A DNA stretch of 39,930 nucleotides from Actinoplanes utahensis. Its GTDB lineage: Bacteria; Actinomycetota; Actinomycetes; Mycobacteriales; Micromonosporaceae. The stretch spans positions 1 to 39,930 of the forward strand of contig NZ_BOMZ01000013.1 of assembly GCF_016862455.1 (NCBI RefSeq), read 5' to 3'. Positions 23,303 to 31,486 of this stretch are shown one piece after another (within the stretch, counting starts at the first letter, position 1; each line of letters opens with the position of its first letter). Made by a program: the position numbers and the translations under genes. Below the pieces are notes generated by a model that saw only the letters and a list, made by a program, of their open reading frames with translations, did no database searches and was not told the DNA's origin.

Positions 23303-23467
23303 TCAGGGGTTCGGGTTGAGGTCCAGGCGGCGGCGTGCCTCGTCGCGGAGCGCGGCGGGCACGTCGGGGCCGTCGTCGCCGCCGCCGTGCGCCTCGTCGT
23401 ACTCGTAGTCGCCGGCCGGGGTCTCCGGGTCGCCGGCCCGGCCGTCGTCGTCCGCTGTGTCGGTCAT
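23303..23467 (-). CDS. Small acidic protein, hypothetical
   Basis: A 54-residue protein: an acidic, Gly-rich N-terminal half (DTADDDGRAGDPETPAGDYEYDEAHGGGDDG) and a short helical end (VPAALRDEARRRLDLNPNP). Codon use is normal for the window. The ATG at 23465-23467 is chosen because upstream codons read through the divergent promoter region. It is divergent from the DUF72 gene with only 31 bases between starts. Such small acidic proteins are frequent near DUF72 genes in related genomes as far as I recall, but I have no firm family. Confidence 0.5.
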   Translation of the reverse strand: MTDTADDDGRAGDPETPAGDYEYDEAHGGGDDGPDVPAALRDEARRRLDLNPNP

Positions 23468-23498
23468 GGATTCCGTTGTACCCGGGTAAGAGGCGGAC

Positions 23499-24302
23499 AT
23501 GTTGCGGATCGGGACATCGGGATGGCAGTACCGGGACTGGCGGCCCGCGAAGGGCGCCGACGACACCGGGTACCTGTATCCGGGCGGGCTGCCGCAGCGG
23601 TCGTGGCTGGTGCACTACGCGGACCGGTTCGGCACCGTGGAGATCAACAACGCGTTCTACCGGCTACCGGAACGCGACACCTTCGCCAAGTGGCGGGACC
23701 AGACACCGGACGCGTTCCTGTTCGCGGTGAAGATGAGCCGGTACCTGACGCACATCAAACGGCTGCGGGAGCCCGCCGAGCCGGTGGCCCGGTTCCTGGG
23801 CCGGGCCGAGGCGCTCGGCGACAAGCTCGGGCCGGTGCTGCTGCAGCTGCCGCCGACCATGAAGGCCGACCTGGCGGCGCTGGACGAGACGCTCGGGCTG
23901 TTCCCCGCAAGCGTCCGGGTGGTGGTGGAGCCGCGGCACGCGACCTGGTTCACCGCCGAGTGCGAGGCGCTGCTGCGCGGGCACGGGGCGGCGCTGTGCT
24001 GGGCGGACCGGTGCGGCCGGCCGCTGACGCCGCTGTGGCGGACCGCGGACTTCGGCTATCTGCGGCTGCACGAGGGTGGTGGAAAGCCGTGGCCCCGGTA
24101 CGGCCGGACGGCTCTGCGGTCCTGGCTGGACCGTGCGGACGGCGTACCGGAGATGTTCGTGTTCTTCAACAACGATCCGGGTGGCGCCGCCGTGATAGAC
24201 GCGGGCGTGATGGCAGCGGACGCCGCCCGCCGCGGCCTCGAAGCCGGGCCGGTCCCGCGGATCCCGTCCCGGCCGAATTCGTCGGTGAACCCGGCCGGAT
24301 AA
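23499..24302 (+). CDS. DUF72 family protein (YecE-like)
   Basis: A 267-residue TIM-barrel protein of the DUF72/YecE family: MLRIGTSGWQYRDWR at the N-terminus, VEINNAFYRLPERDTFAKWRDQTPD, FLFAVKMSRYLTHIKRL, LGPVLLQLPPTMKAD and VVVEPRHATWF are all family hallmarks. The C-terminus contains YLRLHEGGGKPWPRYG and MFVFFNNDPGGAAV, also typical. Enzymatic role is unknown. The start ATG follows an AGAGG ribosome binding site. Single-gene unit ending at a structured convergent region. Confidence 0.94.
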   Translation: MLRIGTSGWQYRDWRPAKGADDTGYLYPGGLPQRSWLVHYADRFGTVEINNAFYRLPERDTFAKWRDQTPDAFLFAVKMSRYLTHIKRLREPAEPVARFLGRAEALGDKLGPVLLQLPPTMKADLAALDETLGLFPASVRVVVEPRHATWFTAECEALLRGHGAALCWADRCGRPLTPLWRTADFGYLRLHEGGGKPWPRYGRTALRSWLDRADGVPEMFVFFNNDPGGAAVIDAGVMAADAARRGLEAGPVPRIPSRPNSSVNPAG

Positions 24303-24328
24303 ACGTTTGCCCGATAATGCATTGACGG

Positions 24329-24387
24329 CCCGCCGGCACATTCGGCAGTTATTCCACTGCCGTTGGCGTTACCGAAACGCCGGCGGG
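24329..24387. terminator. Multi-stem convergent terminator region
   Basis: A long-range 9-bp repeat CCCGCCGGC/GCCGGCGGG (24329-24337, 24379-24387) encloses two small hairpins, GGCAGT-N6-ACTGCC (24344-24361) and GGCGTT-N5-AACGCC (24365-24381); the last competes with the outer stem. It lies in the 96-bp gap between convergent DUF72 and dksA-like genes. Confidence 0.55.
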
Positions 24388-24398
24388 TCCGCGTCGTG

Positions 24399-24824
24399 TC
24401 AACTGGCCCGGCGCTCGCGAACCTGCTTGCAGTTCACACACGTGGTGGCCGAGGGGAACACCTCCAGCCGCTCCACCGGAATCGGGTTGGAGCAACCCTC
24501 ACAGTTCCCGTACGTCCCCTCGTCGAGCCGGTGGAGCGCGTGCTCCGCCTGGGTCCGCCGGTCCAGCAGCGTCCTGATCAGCGAGGTCGCGGCGTCCCGC
24601 TCCGCGGTCTTCGACCCGCTGTCGGCCTGGTCGTCGCCGGCCGCGTCGCCGATCTCGACCAGCCGCAGCCGGGTGTTCTGGGCGACAGCCTCTTCGTACT
24701 CGGTGTTGAGCTCCTCGAATCGGCCTTGCAGGATCACGCGGATCTGCTCGATCTCCTCGGTCGAACGCAGCCCCTTAGCCGTGCCCGCGCCCTTACCCGC
24801 AACAACCGCTCCGTTGACGAGCAT
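24399..24824 (-). CDS. TraR/DksA-type C4 zinc-finger protein
   Basis: A 141-residue protein with a long helical hairpin (about residues 22-95) and a C-terminal zinc finger CEGC ... CVNC (about residues 109-133), the organisation of DksA/TraR proteins that bind RNA polymerase through its secondary channel. The acidic coiled-coil tip (GDAAGDDQADSG) is present. In actinomycetes such proteins are often linked to stress. The ATG at 24822-24824 has an AGGGGG ribosome binding site at good spacing. A near-consensus SigB/SigF promoter lies 90 bases upstream, so the gene is probably part of the stress regulon proposed for this window. Confidence 0.88.
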   Translation of the reverse strand: MLVNGAVVAGKGAGTAKGLRSTEEIEQIRVILQGRFEELNTEYEEAVAQNTRLRLVEIGDAAGDDQADSGSKTAERDAATSLIRTLLDRRTQAEHALHRLDEGTYGNCEGCSNPIPVERLEVFPSATTCVNCKQVRERRAS

Positions 24825-24914
24825 GCAGTCCCCCTGCCCTTCACTCAGCCCCAGCCGGTGGCCATCCGCCGGGTCACCCTCGTCCCGGGCCGGCTCGTTA
24901 TGTGGAGCCGGACG

Positions 24915-24939
24915 ATACCCACCGCCGGTGATCCCAAAC
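24915..24939 (-). promoter_or_regulatory. Candidate SigB/SigF-type promoter of the dksA-like gene
   Basis: On the minus strand, GTTT (24939-24936), a 15-base spacer and GGGTAT (24920-24915), ending 90 bases before the ATG. It matches the actinobacterial SigB/SigF consensus GTTT-N14-17-GGGTAT without mismatch. Confidence 0.65.
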
Positions 24940-25024
24940 GGGACCCCCGCGAAAAAGTAACCGGAGCATAACTGTCAGTGGTCGAAGCCGCCACACACTC
25001 GGCGCGCGGGTCTTGTGCCGGGCG

Positions 25025-25657
25025 TCACGGGGCCACCTCGACGAGTGCCGGCCGGCGCGGGTCGTCGAGGCGTATCACCACGTCAGCGAAGGTCTCCGGG
25101 GCCACCTCGGCCGTGTAGCGCCGAAATGCCGGAAGGGTCCACGCTGATTCCGGCGCGGTACGCCGGGCCAGCGCCGCGGCGGACAGCTCAAGGTGGATGG
25201 AGAAGTCGAAGTCGAGGCCGGCGCCGAGCAGCAGCGGGCCACTGACCAGCACGATCGCGTTCACCGGCAGCTGCCGGTACGGCGCCCGGGCGGCCCGGTC
25301 CACGCCCGCGTCCCACAGTCGTTCGAGGATTCGGCCGGAGCCTTCCGGGCCCGCCGGGGCCAGAACCTCACGGCTGAGCCCGGCCTCGTCGAACCAACCG
25401 GTGTAGAACGAGTCCGGATTGGCGTGACCAGCCTCCAGCCGCACCGAGGCGGGGCGGAGGAAATCGCTGGTGGCGACACGTGTGACGGGCCGGCCACGGA
25501 CCCGCAGCGGGTCGACGAGGGCGTCCGCGAGGCGGCCCGGATCGGCCGCTTCGGCCCCGTCCACCGCCACTCGCAGCCTATTGTCGGATTCCCGACTCGC
25601 CAGCCGGGTGGCGAGATCCTCGACCAGGACCTCGAAGGAGATGGGGCGCACTCGCAT
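25025..25657 (-). CDS. Uridine-kinase-like protein lacking the P-loop
   Basis: A 210-residue protein related to actinobacterial proteins annotated as uridine kinase. The position of the nucleotide-binding loop (LRVAVDGAEAADPGRLADALV, about residues 29-49) has the preceding strand and Asp-Gly but no GxxGxGK(S/T), so classical ATP binding is not expected. Downstream family features are present: DFLRPASVRLEAGHANPDSFYTGWFDE and LVSGPLLLGAGLDFDFSIHLELSAAALARRT. The ATG at 25655-25657 is chosen because similarity begins at RVRPISFEVL. It lies 59 bases after the winged-helix regulator on the same strand. Probably a non-kinase or altered-activity paralogue. Confidence 0.75.
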   Translation of the reverse strand: MRVRPISFEVLVEDLATRLASRESDNRLRVAVDGAEAADPGRLADALVDPLRVRGRPVTRVATSDFLRPASVRLEAGHANPDSFYTGWFDEAGLSREVLAPAGPEGSGRILERLWDAGVDRAARAPYRQLPVNAIVLVSGPLLLGAGLDFDFSIHLELSAAALARRTAPESAWTLPAFRRYTAEVAPETFADVVIRLDDPRRPALVEVAP

Positions 25658-25716
25658 CGATCCATGATCCCCCGCGGCGCCGTGCGGGCCTCCGCCGAGG
25701 CCGGTCGCGACAGGTC

Positions 25717-26286
25717 TCAATCGTGCGGCAGGATCGCGATGTTGGCGTCGTCGGCCAGCCGGTAACCGACGCCGTAGACCGTGGTGATCAGCGGCAGGGT
25801 GTTGCCCAGCTTGAGACGCAGCCGGCGCACGTGCACGTCGACGGTGCGCTCACCGGCCCGCTCGTAACCCCAGACGGCGGCCAGCAACTGCGCCCGGGTG
25901 AAGACCCGGCGGGGCCGCTCGGCGAGGTATTGCAGCAGGTCGAACTCGAGACGGGTGAGTGGCAGCGCCGCGCCGTCCAGAAGGGCCTGACGCGACGAGG
26001 TGAGCAGCCGCACCTCCGGACCCTCCGGAGCGGCCTCCCCGGCCGTCTCCGGCTCGGTGAGGGCGTCGCCCGGCAGTGCCTGCTCGACGGTCACCGTCCC
26101 CTTGCTCAGCTCGACCAGCTCACGGACGGCGGCGAGCAGGCGGTGCGCCTGTGGTGAGACCACGTCACCGGTGAGCGGAATGGCGAGAGTCACGGTCAGC
26201 GCGGGCTCGGCGGGCCGGCGGGCGGAACCCCGGCCCGGCCCGGCGGATCGACGATCGGCACGCGGCGACAATGCGCTGACCGGCAT
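25717..26286 (-). CDS. OmpR/PhoB-type winged-helix regulator without receiver domain
   Basis: A 189-residue protein. The C-terminal DNA-binding domain (about residues 95-182: [58 protein letters not shown]) is a clear Trans_reg_C winged helix. The N-terminal 90 residues are not a receiver: there is no acidic pocket or phospho-Asp, only a short predicted alpha/beta segment ([32 protein letters not shown]). The ATG at 26284-26286 has a GGGGGAT ribosome binding site. Such orphan regulators occur in actinomycetes. Upstream is a 215-bp divergent region with overlapping inverted repeats, possibly its own operator. Confidence 0.88.
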   Translation of the reverse strand: MPVSALSPRADRRSAGPGRGSARRPAEPALTVTLAIPLTGDVVSPQAHRLLAAVRELVELSKGTVTVEQALPGDALTEPETAGEAAPEGPEVRLLTSSRQALLDGAALPLTRLEFDLLQYLAERPRRVFTRAQLLAAVWGYERAGERTVDVHVRRLRLKLGNTLPLITTVYGVGYRLADDANIAILPHD

Positions 26287-26391
26287 TGATTCATCCCCCA
26301 GAATTTGCTGCGGCAAGCGAATATGACTGATCACTGTGCGTAAAGCGGGGACGATAATTCCCGCATTCGGGTTCGCGGGTCAAGTCGCCGA

Positions 26392-26415
26392 CCCACACTG
26401 TGGGAACAACGTTCC
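26392..26415. promoter_or_regulatory. Overlapping inverted repeats in a divergent promoter region
   Basis: CCCACA-C-TGTGGG (26392-26404) overlaps GGAAC-AAC-GTTCC (26403-26415), between the winged-helix regulator and the ankyrin gene. It is a candidate operator. Confidence 0.35.
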
Positions 26416-26501
26416 ATATTGTCGCGCGTCACACAAATGCATTCCCGGAACGCTTTCTGTCAGCCTCATTAAACGTTGCCGAACGTGGGTAGTGTCCGTA
26501 C

Positions 26502-26924
26502 GTGACACACCTGGATGCTGAAACGATCGAATACGCGCACCGGATGTTCGACCTGGCCCGCGACGGCGCCACCGGGGAACTCGCCGCACAGGTGGACGCC
26601 GGGCTCCCGGCGAACCTCACCAACGACAAGGGCGACACGCTGCTGATCCTGGCCGCCTATCACAACCACCCGGACACGGTGGCGGCGCTGGTGCGGCGCG
26701 GCGCCGACCCGGAGCGGGTCAACGACCGCGGCCAGAGCGCCCTGGCGGCGGCGGTGTTCCGGAAGAACGCGGACACCGTGCGGATCCTGCTCGACGCCGG
26801 CGCCGACCCCGCCTCGGCCCTGCCGACGGCGGAGTTCTTCGGGCTGCACGAGATGGTGGAGCTGATGGGGCGCCACCCGGGCGCCCCGTCAGCGAGATCC
26901 GAAGAGGTCAGCCGCCCGAGGTGA
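26502..26924 (+). CDS. Ankyrin-repeat protein
   Basis: A 140-residue protein with about three ankyrin repeats between residues 20 and 125 (NDKGDTLLILAAYHNHPDTVAALVRRGADPE, NDRGQSALAAAVFRKNADTVRILLDAGADP, then a shorter third unit). It is a soluble protein-interaction module; no catalytic domain is attached. Start GTG 26502; TAGTGT at 26490-26495 is 6 bases before it, so the mRNA may be leaderless. Its 3' end overlaps the convergent SecA2 gene by 17 bases. Partner unknown. Confidence 0.87.
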   Translation: MTHLDAETIEYAHRMFDLARDGATGELAAQVDAGLPANLTNDKGDTLLILAAYHNHPDTVAALVRRGADPERVNDRGQSALAAAVFRKNADTVRILLDAGADPASALPTAEFFGLHEMVELMGRHPGAPSARSEEVSRPR

Positions 26925-29199
26925 GGCGGCGGCCGACGGCGGCGATGAGCCGGTCCAGCTCGGAGCCGAACGGGTTGTCGTGCACCAGGTACGTCCAGGT
27001 GGCGCTGGGGCGGACGATCTCGGCCCGGTCCGGCTGCCAGCCGTCGGTGAGGTCGACCTCCTCGAAGGTCTCGATGGTCTTCGTCTCGACCTTGGTCAGC
27101 AGCTCCTGGAAGGCCGGCACGGCAGCCCGGTGGAACTCGTCCAGCGGGTCCAGCTTGCCCAGCGCGCGCAGGTGGACGCCCTCCCGGACCTCCGACAGGA
27201 ACGCCAGATGCTCGGCCCACAGCCGGTCCAGGTGGAAGAGGGCGATGGCCCGGGCCGAGTCGGACAGCACGTCCTCGTCGGTCTCCTTGGCCTTCTCCGG
27301 CGACTTCTCCAGCAGCATGATCGCCGCGACCTCGGAGGTGAGCAGGCGCTCCCGGCGCTCGGCCAGCAGCAGACGCTGCTGCTCGATGACCACGCTGTAG
27401 CGCCAGGTGTTCTTGTGGATCTCGTGGTTGACGCCCTCGGCGACGCGCTGGGCGTGCTCGACCGCGTACTCCACCTGCTTGTCGTGGACAACGCCGTCCA
27501 TGTCCATCCGCGGCGAGGCGGGCAGGATGTCACCGGCGTGCCGGTGCACCAGCTCGTCCTCCAGGCTGACGAAGAAGACCGAGCGGCCCGGGTCGCCCTG
27601 CCGGCCAGCCCGGCCCCGGAGCTGGTCGTCGACGCGGCGGCTGTCGTGCCGGCCGGAGCCGATCACGTACAGCCCGCCGAGCTCGACCACCGCGTCGCGG
27701 TCCTTCTCGTCGCTGCCGCCGAGACGGATGTCGACGCCGCGGCCGGCCATCTGGGTGGAGACGGTGACCGCGCCGAGCGCGCCGGCCTCCGCGATGATCG
27801 CGGCCTCCTCGGCGTCGTTCTTCGCGTTCAGCACGTTGCAGGGGACGCCGGCCGCCTCGAGCTGGCTCGCCAGCCGCTCGGACGCCTTCACGTCCAGGGT
27901 GCCGATCAGCACCGGGCGGCCCGACTCGTGGGCGATCCTGATCTCTTCGACCAGGGCCTCGTCGCGCATGTCGTGCGCCGAGTAGATCCGGTCGTCGTCG
28001 TCCTCGCGGATGTTCGGCGTGTTCGGCGGAACCACCGCGACCTCGAGCTTGAAGTACTCCCGCAGCTGCTCGCCGACGTGCACGGCGGTCGCCGTCATGC
28101 CGCACACCGTCCGGTAGAGGGCGATGTACGCCTGAACGGTGATGGTGTCGAGGACCTCGCCCTCCTGGGTGGCCGACAGCCCCTCCTTGGCCTCCACCGC
28201 CGCCTGCAGGCCGTCCGGCCAGCGGCGGCGCTGGGCGACCCGGCCGCGCATCTCGTCGATCAGCTCGACACCGCCGTTGCGGACGATGTAGTCGACGTCG
28301 CGGCGCAGCAGGGCGTGCGCGTGCAGCGCCACGTTCACCGCGGACAGGACCTCGACCTGGTCGTCGGCGTACAGGTCGATGCCGCCGAGCTTCTCCTCGA
28401 GGTGCTTGAGGCCGTCCTCGGTGAAGGCGACGCTGCGGCCGTCCTCGGCGACCTCGTAGTGCCTGCCCTTGCGCAGCTCCCGCATCAGCGCGGCGGCGTC
28501 GTGCACCGGGTCGCTCTCGGTCGCGATGCTGCCGGCCAGCACCATCGGCACCCGGGCCTCGTCGATCAGGATCGAGTCGGCCTCGTCGACGATCGCGGTG
28601 GCGAGGTCGCGCTGCACCCGGTCGGCGACGTCGGTGACCAGCTGGTCGCGCAGGTAGTCGAAACCGGCCTCGCTGACCGAGACGTAGGTGACGTCGGCGG
28701 CGTACGCCTCCCGGCGCTCCTCCGGGGTCATCGCCTCGGTGACCGAGGCGACGGTGAGGCCGAGCAGCGTGTAGATCGGCTCCATCCACTCGGCGTCACG
28801 ACGGGCCAGGTAGTCGTTGACGGTCAGGACGTGCACCGGGCCGTTGCCGAGGCGGGTGTGCCCGTACGCCGCGACGGTGGCGGTGAGGGTCTTGCCCTCA
28901 CCGGTGGCCATCTCGGCGACCCGCTTGTCGAGCAGCGCCATCGCGCCGAGGAGCTGCACGTCGTACGGCCGCTGACCGATCGCGCGGCGCGCGGCCTCCC
29001 GGCCGACGGCGCAGATCTCGACGTAGTCGCTCGCCTCGCGGGCGGCGTCGGTCAGCTCGGCGTCGGTCAGCTCCTTCAGCGCGTCCTCGCGCGCCTCGAT
29101 CGCGCCGAGCCGCTTCGACAACGGCCCCAGGTCCACCGTCGTGCCCGGACGCTGGAGAAACTTGCGGAACCGGCTCTTCAGCCGCTGCGACACACCCAT
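26908..29199 (-). CDS. secA2: Accessory preprotein translocase ATPase SecA2
   Basis: A 763-residue SecA-type DEAD-box motor. Walker A MATGEGKT (about 97-104), DEAD box VDEADS (about 204-209), and helicase motifs VSTQMAGRGVDIRLGG and RVDDQLRGRAGRQGDPGRS are present. Compared with housekeeping SecA it is shorter and ends at RLTSGG without the C-terminal linker and the zinc-binding Cys cluster, the usual form of actinobacterial SecA2. ATG at 29197-29199 is preferred to an in-frame TTG at 29208. It exports a subset of proteins in other actinobacteria. It is single-gene or followed at 58 bases by the dehydrogenase pair on the same strand, though these probably form a separate unit. Its 3' end overlaps the ankyrin gene tail-to-tail. 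Confidence 0.94.
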   Translation of the reverse strand: MGVSQRLKSRFRKFLQRPGTTVDLGPLSKRLGAIEAREDALKELTDAELTDAAREASDYVEICAVGREAARRAIGQRPYDVQLLGAMALLDKRVAEMATGEGKTLTATVAAYGHTRLGNGPVHVLTVNDYLARRDAEWMEPIYTLLGLTVASVTEAMTPEERREAYAADVTYVSVSEAGFDYLRDQLVTDVADRVQRDLATAIVDEADSILIDEARVPMVLAGSIATESDPVHDAAALMRELRKGRHYEVAEDGRSVAFTEDGLKHLEEKLGGIDLYADDQVEVLSAVNVALHAHALLRRDVDYIVRNGGVELIDEMRGRVAQRRRWPDGLQAAVEAKEGLSATQEGEVLDTITVQAYIALYRTVCGMTATAVHVGEQLREYFKLEVAVVPPNTPNIREDDDDRIYSAHDMRDEALVEEIRIAHESGRPVLIGTLDVKASERLASQLEAAGVPCNVLNAKNDAEEAAIIAEAGALGAVTVSTQMAGRGVDIRLGGSDEKDRDAVVELGGLYVIGSGRHDSRRVDDQLRGRAGRQGDPGRSVFFVSLEDELVHRHAGDILPASPRMDMDGVVHDKQVEYAVEHAQRVAEGVNHEIHKNTWRYSVVIEQQRLLLAERRERLLTSEVAAIMLLEKSPEKAKETDEDVLSDSARAIALFHLDRLWAEHLAFLSEVREGVHLRALGKLDPLDEFHRAAVPAFQELLTKVETKTIETFEEVDLTDGWQPDRAEIVRPSATWTYLVHDNPFGSELDRLIAAVGRRLTSGG

Positions 29200-29256
29200 G
29201 GCGGGCAACGGTACTTCATTTTGCCCGCCATCAAGCGCCGGACTCCCGCCGCCTCG

Positions 29257-30342
29257 TCAGAAGGTGATGACCGCCTGCAGCTCCTGGCGGCGGCGCTCGG
29301 CCAGATCCTGCAGGAGAGCGGGCGCCTCCTCGAACGGGACCATGGCCGTGACCAGGTGTTTCCTGATCGCGTCGCCGTCGGCGCGGAGCAGGTCGATGGT
29401 GGCCGCGGACAGCCGCTCCCGATCCCACGCGTGTGCGAGGCCGCGCGGCACCCGGCCGATCTGCGCGCACCGTACCGCGAGGCCGTTGTGGTGGAACTCC
29501 TCGCCGAGGCGCACCTCGTCCGCGCCGCCCGGATAGAACGCCAGGTCGATCACCGTCCCCTGGGGCCGCAGCAGGCGCAGCGCGAGGTGCAGGGCGGCGG
29601 CCTGGCCGCGGCACTGGAAGACGACGTCGGCGCCGCGGTCGCCGTCGGCGTGCCGCCAGCGGGTCTTCAGCACCACCGCGGCGTCGCCGTCGTCCGGGTC
29701 GAGGGTCTCCAGGCCCAGCGACTCGGCCACCGCGCGGCGCGACGCGGTCGGGTCCACCACGACCACCGAGGCGGCGCCGTGCAGGCGGGCGAACAGGGCG
29801 GTGAGCAGGCCGACCACACCGGCGCCGACGACCGCGACCCGGCAGCCGGAGACACCGTCGGCAAGCGAGCGGACCGCCGGGCCGAACCGGTCGGCGGCGG
29901 CGTGCAGCAGGCCGTTGGCGCAGATCGGGCCCATGTGCGCGGCGTAGATGCCGAGCACCGGGTCGAGGCCGGGCGGCAACGGCACCACCCGGTCGCGCAG
30001 CGGGTGGCCGTGGTAGCCGGTGCGGTGGCCGTACGTCATCGCGACGACGGTGCCGTCCTTCCACGCCGGTGTCCGGCTGTCCTCGATCCGGGCGACCTCC
30101 ATGTAGCCGAGGCGGGTCACCGGGTAGGCCTGCTCGGGCGGCCCGCCGAACAGGCCCAGGGCGCCGTCGAAACCGGCGTGCAGGGCCGGGTTGGTGCCTT
30201 TCAGGAAGGTCAGCTCGGTGCCGGCGGAGACGCCGCTGAACAGGGTGCGGGCGTGGAAGCCGCCGTCCGGCACGTCCTCGGCGGCGACGTCGGCGATCTC
30301 CAGGCGGCCGGGGCCGGCGACGATCAGGTTGCGGTCAGCCAC
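29257..30342 (-). CDS. Zinc-type alcohol dehydrogenase-like protein (MDR superfamily)
   Basis: A 361-residue medium-chain dehydrogenase/reductase. The GroES-like N-terminal domain contains TLFSGVSAGTELTFLKG, where the usual catalytic zinc Cys is replaced by Ser, as in the GTE subgroup of MDR proteins. The Rossmann fold starts at VAVVGAGVVGLLTALFARLHGAASVVVVD. C-terminal family features are GTVIDLAFYPGGADEVRLGEEFHHN and RVPRGLAHAWDRERL. The GTG at 30340-30342 is chosen: it overlaps the stop of the upstream Gfo/Idh/MocA gene by 8 bases. Together the two probably oxidise or reduce a sugar or polyol; substrate unknown. Confidence 0.85.
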   Translation of the reverse strand: MADRNLIVAGPGRLEIADVAAEDVPDGGFHARTLFSGVSAGTELTFLKGTNPALHAGFDGALGLFGGPPEQAYPVTRLGYMEVARIEDSRTPAWKDGTVVAMTYGHRTGYHGHPLRDRVVPLPPGLDPVLGIYAAHMGPICANGLLHAAADRFGPAVRSLADGVSGCRVAVVGAGVVGLLTALFARLHGAASVVVVDPTASRRAVAESLGLETLDPDDGDAAVVLKTRWRHADGDRGADVVFQCRGQAAALHLALRLLRPQGTVIDLAFYPGGADEVRLGEEFHHNGLAVRCAQIGRVPRGLAHAWDRERLSAATIDLLRADGDAIRKHLVTAMVPFEEAPALLQDLAERRRQELQAVITF

Positions 30343-31306
30343 GGGGCGCTCCGCCGGGACGGACGGCACGGCCCTCGGCCGCGGACTGGGCGACGGCGAG
30401 AGCGAGCTCGTGGGTGCGCAGCGCTTCGGCGTACGGCACCCGGATGTCGTCCCGGTCACCCCGGACCGCGTCCACGAACGCCTGGTCCACCGCGACGTGC
30501 CCGGTCGTGGGCTCGCAGGCGACCGTCTCGGTGTGATCACCGTCACGGATGGCGAGCTCGGTCTCGGTCAGGGCGAGGGCGAGGCCGTCGGCGTACACCT
30601 CCAGCCCGGCCCGGTGCTTCCAGCCGAGCACGCAGGTCGCCGCCAGAGTGCCGACCGCTCCGCTGTGGAACCGCAGCACCGCGGTGGTCGCGCCGTCCAC
30701 GTCGGCGCCCTCGACCGCCGGCGGGGTGCCGTTGCCGTAGGCGAACACCTCGCCCACCTCGCCGGCGAGATGCCGGGCCAGGTCGAGCACGTGCGCGGCC
30801 TGCTCGACGACCGGCCCGCCGGAGCGCCCGCCGATCGGCCACCAGGCCACCGGCGGCACCTTGTCCAGCCAGGAGCCGGTGATCAGCCGGATCGGCCGGT
30901 CGGCGAGCAGTTCCCGGGCCTTCTCCACCACCGGGAGGTAGCGCCAGTGGTGCCCGACGGCGGTCAGCAGACCGCGTTCCGCCACCAGCGATGAGATTTC
31001 GGTCGCTATGCCGTGATTGATAGCGATGGGTTTTTCCACGAACATCGGTAGGCCGGCGGCCACGACGGCCCGCTCGGCGTCACCGTGGGCGAACGGCGGA
31101 ACGCACACGTAGATCGCGTCCGGGCCGGAGTCGATCAGATCGGCGACCGAGTCGTACACCTTGCTCCCGTGCTCGCCGGCGAGCCGTCCGGCGGCCTCGG
31201 CCACCACGTCCGTCACGCCGCTCACCTGCACGTCCGGCAGTCCGGACAGCACCCGGGCATGCCGGGCCGCCACCCCGCCCGCACCGATCAGACCGATTCT
31301 CGTCAT
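30335..31306 (-). CDS. Gfo/Idh/MocA-family oxidoreductase
   Basis: A 323-residue NAD(P)-dependent sugar or inositol-type dehydrogenase. The Rossmann fold starts TRIGLIGAGGVAARHARVL; the EKP motif with its catalytic Lys is FVEKPIAIN; the C-terminal half is the open-sheet substrate domain. The second ATG (31304-31306) is chosen because GGGGAG is nine bases upstream, whereas ATG 31310-31312 is too close to it. It overlaps the MDR gene by 8 bases and is divergent from gpgS, suggesting linked regulation of a sugar-related pathway. Confidence 0.9.
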   Translation of the reverse strand: MTRIGLIGAGGVAARHARVLSGLPDVQVSGVTDVVAEAAGRLAGEHGSKVYDSVADLIDSGPDAIYVCVPPFAHGDAERAVVAAGLPMFVEKPIAINHGIATEISSLVAERGLLTAVGHHWRYLPVVEKARELLADRPIRLITGSWLDKVPPVAWWPIGGRSGGPVVEQAAHVLDLARHLAGEVGEVFAYGNGTPPAVEGADVDGATTAVLRFHSGAVGTLAATCVLGWKHRAGLEVYADGLALALTETELAIRDGDHTETVACEPTTGHVAVDQAFVDAVRGDRDDIRVPYAEALRTHELALAVAQSAAEGRAVRPGGAPRG

Positions 31307-31332
31307 CGACATCCGCTCCCCTGTCCCCACCG

Positions 31333-31348
31333 GGCCGTTACAACGGCC
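31333..31348. promoter_or_regulatory. Inverted repeat in the gpgS / oxidoreductase divergent region
   Basis: GGCCGT-TACA-ACGGCC, 27 bases upstream of the Gfo/Idh/MocA start and about 140 bases upstream of gpgS. Possible shared operator; no regulator gene lies nearby. Confidence 0.3.
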
Positions 31349-31486
31349 GGTTCTGTATCCGGTCGCCGCGATCCCAAACTCCTTTCATCGACAGTGACCG
31401 TCTCGTCACGTTCCGGAAAGATTGATTCGGGTCGTCCCTGGGCAATGCCGACCGCGCCGGAAGATCGCGAACTTGGGGGTAAGCCG

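Noticed and set aside
23484..23489. GGGTAA just before the DUF72 gene as a -10 box
   Set aside because: No GTTT at 14-17 bases upstream, and the sequence sits directly before the ribosome binding site.
26980..30882. A 1300-codon open frame on the plus strand across secA2 and the oxidoreductases
   Set aside because: Antisense to clear SecA2, MDR and Gfo/Idh/MocA genes; low-complexity translation.
31410..31437. GTTCCG ... GGGTCG before gpgS as a stress-sigma promoter
   Set aside because: The fourth base of the -35 core is not T and the -10 box ends TCG; it is not distinguishable from chance.
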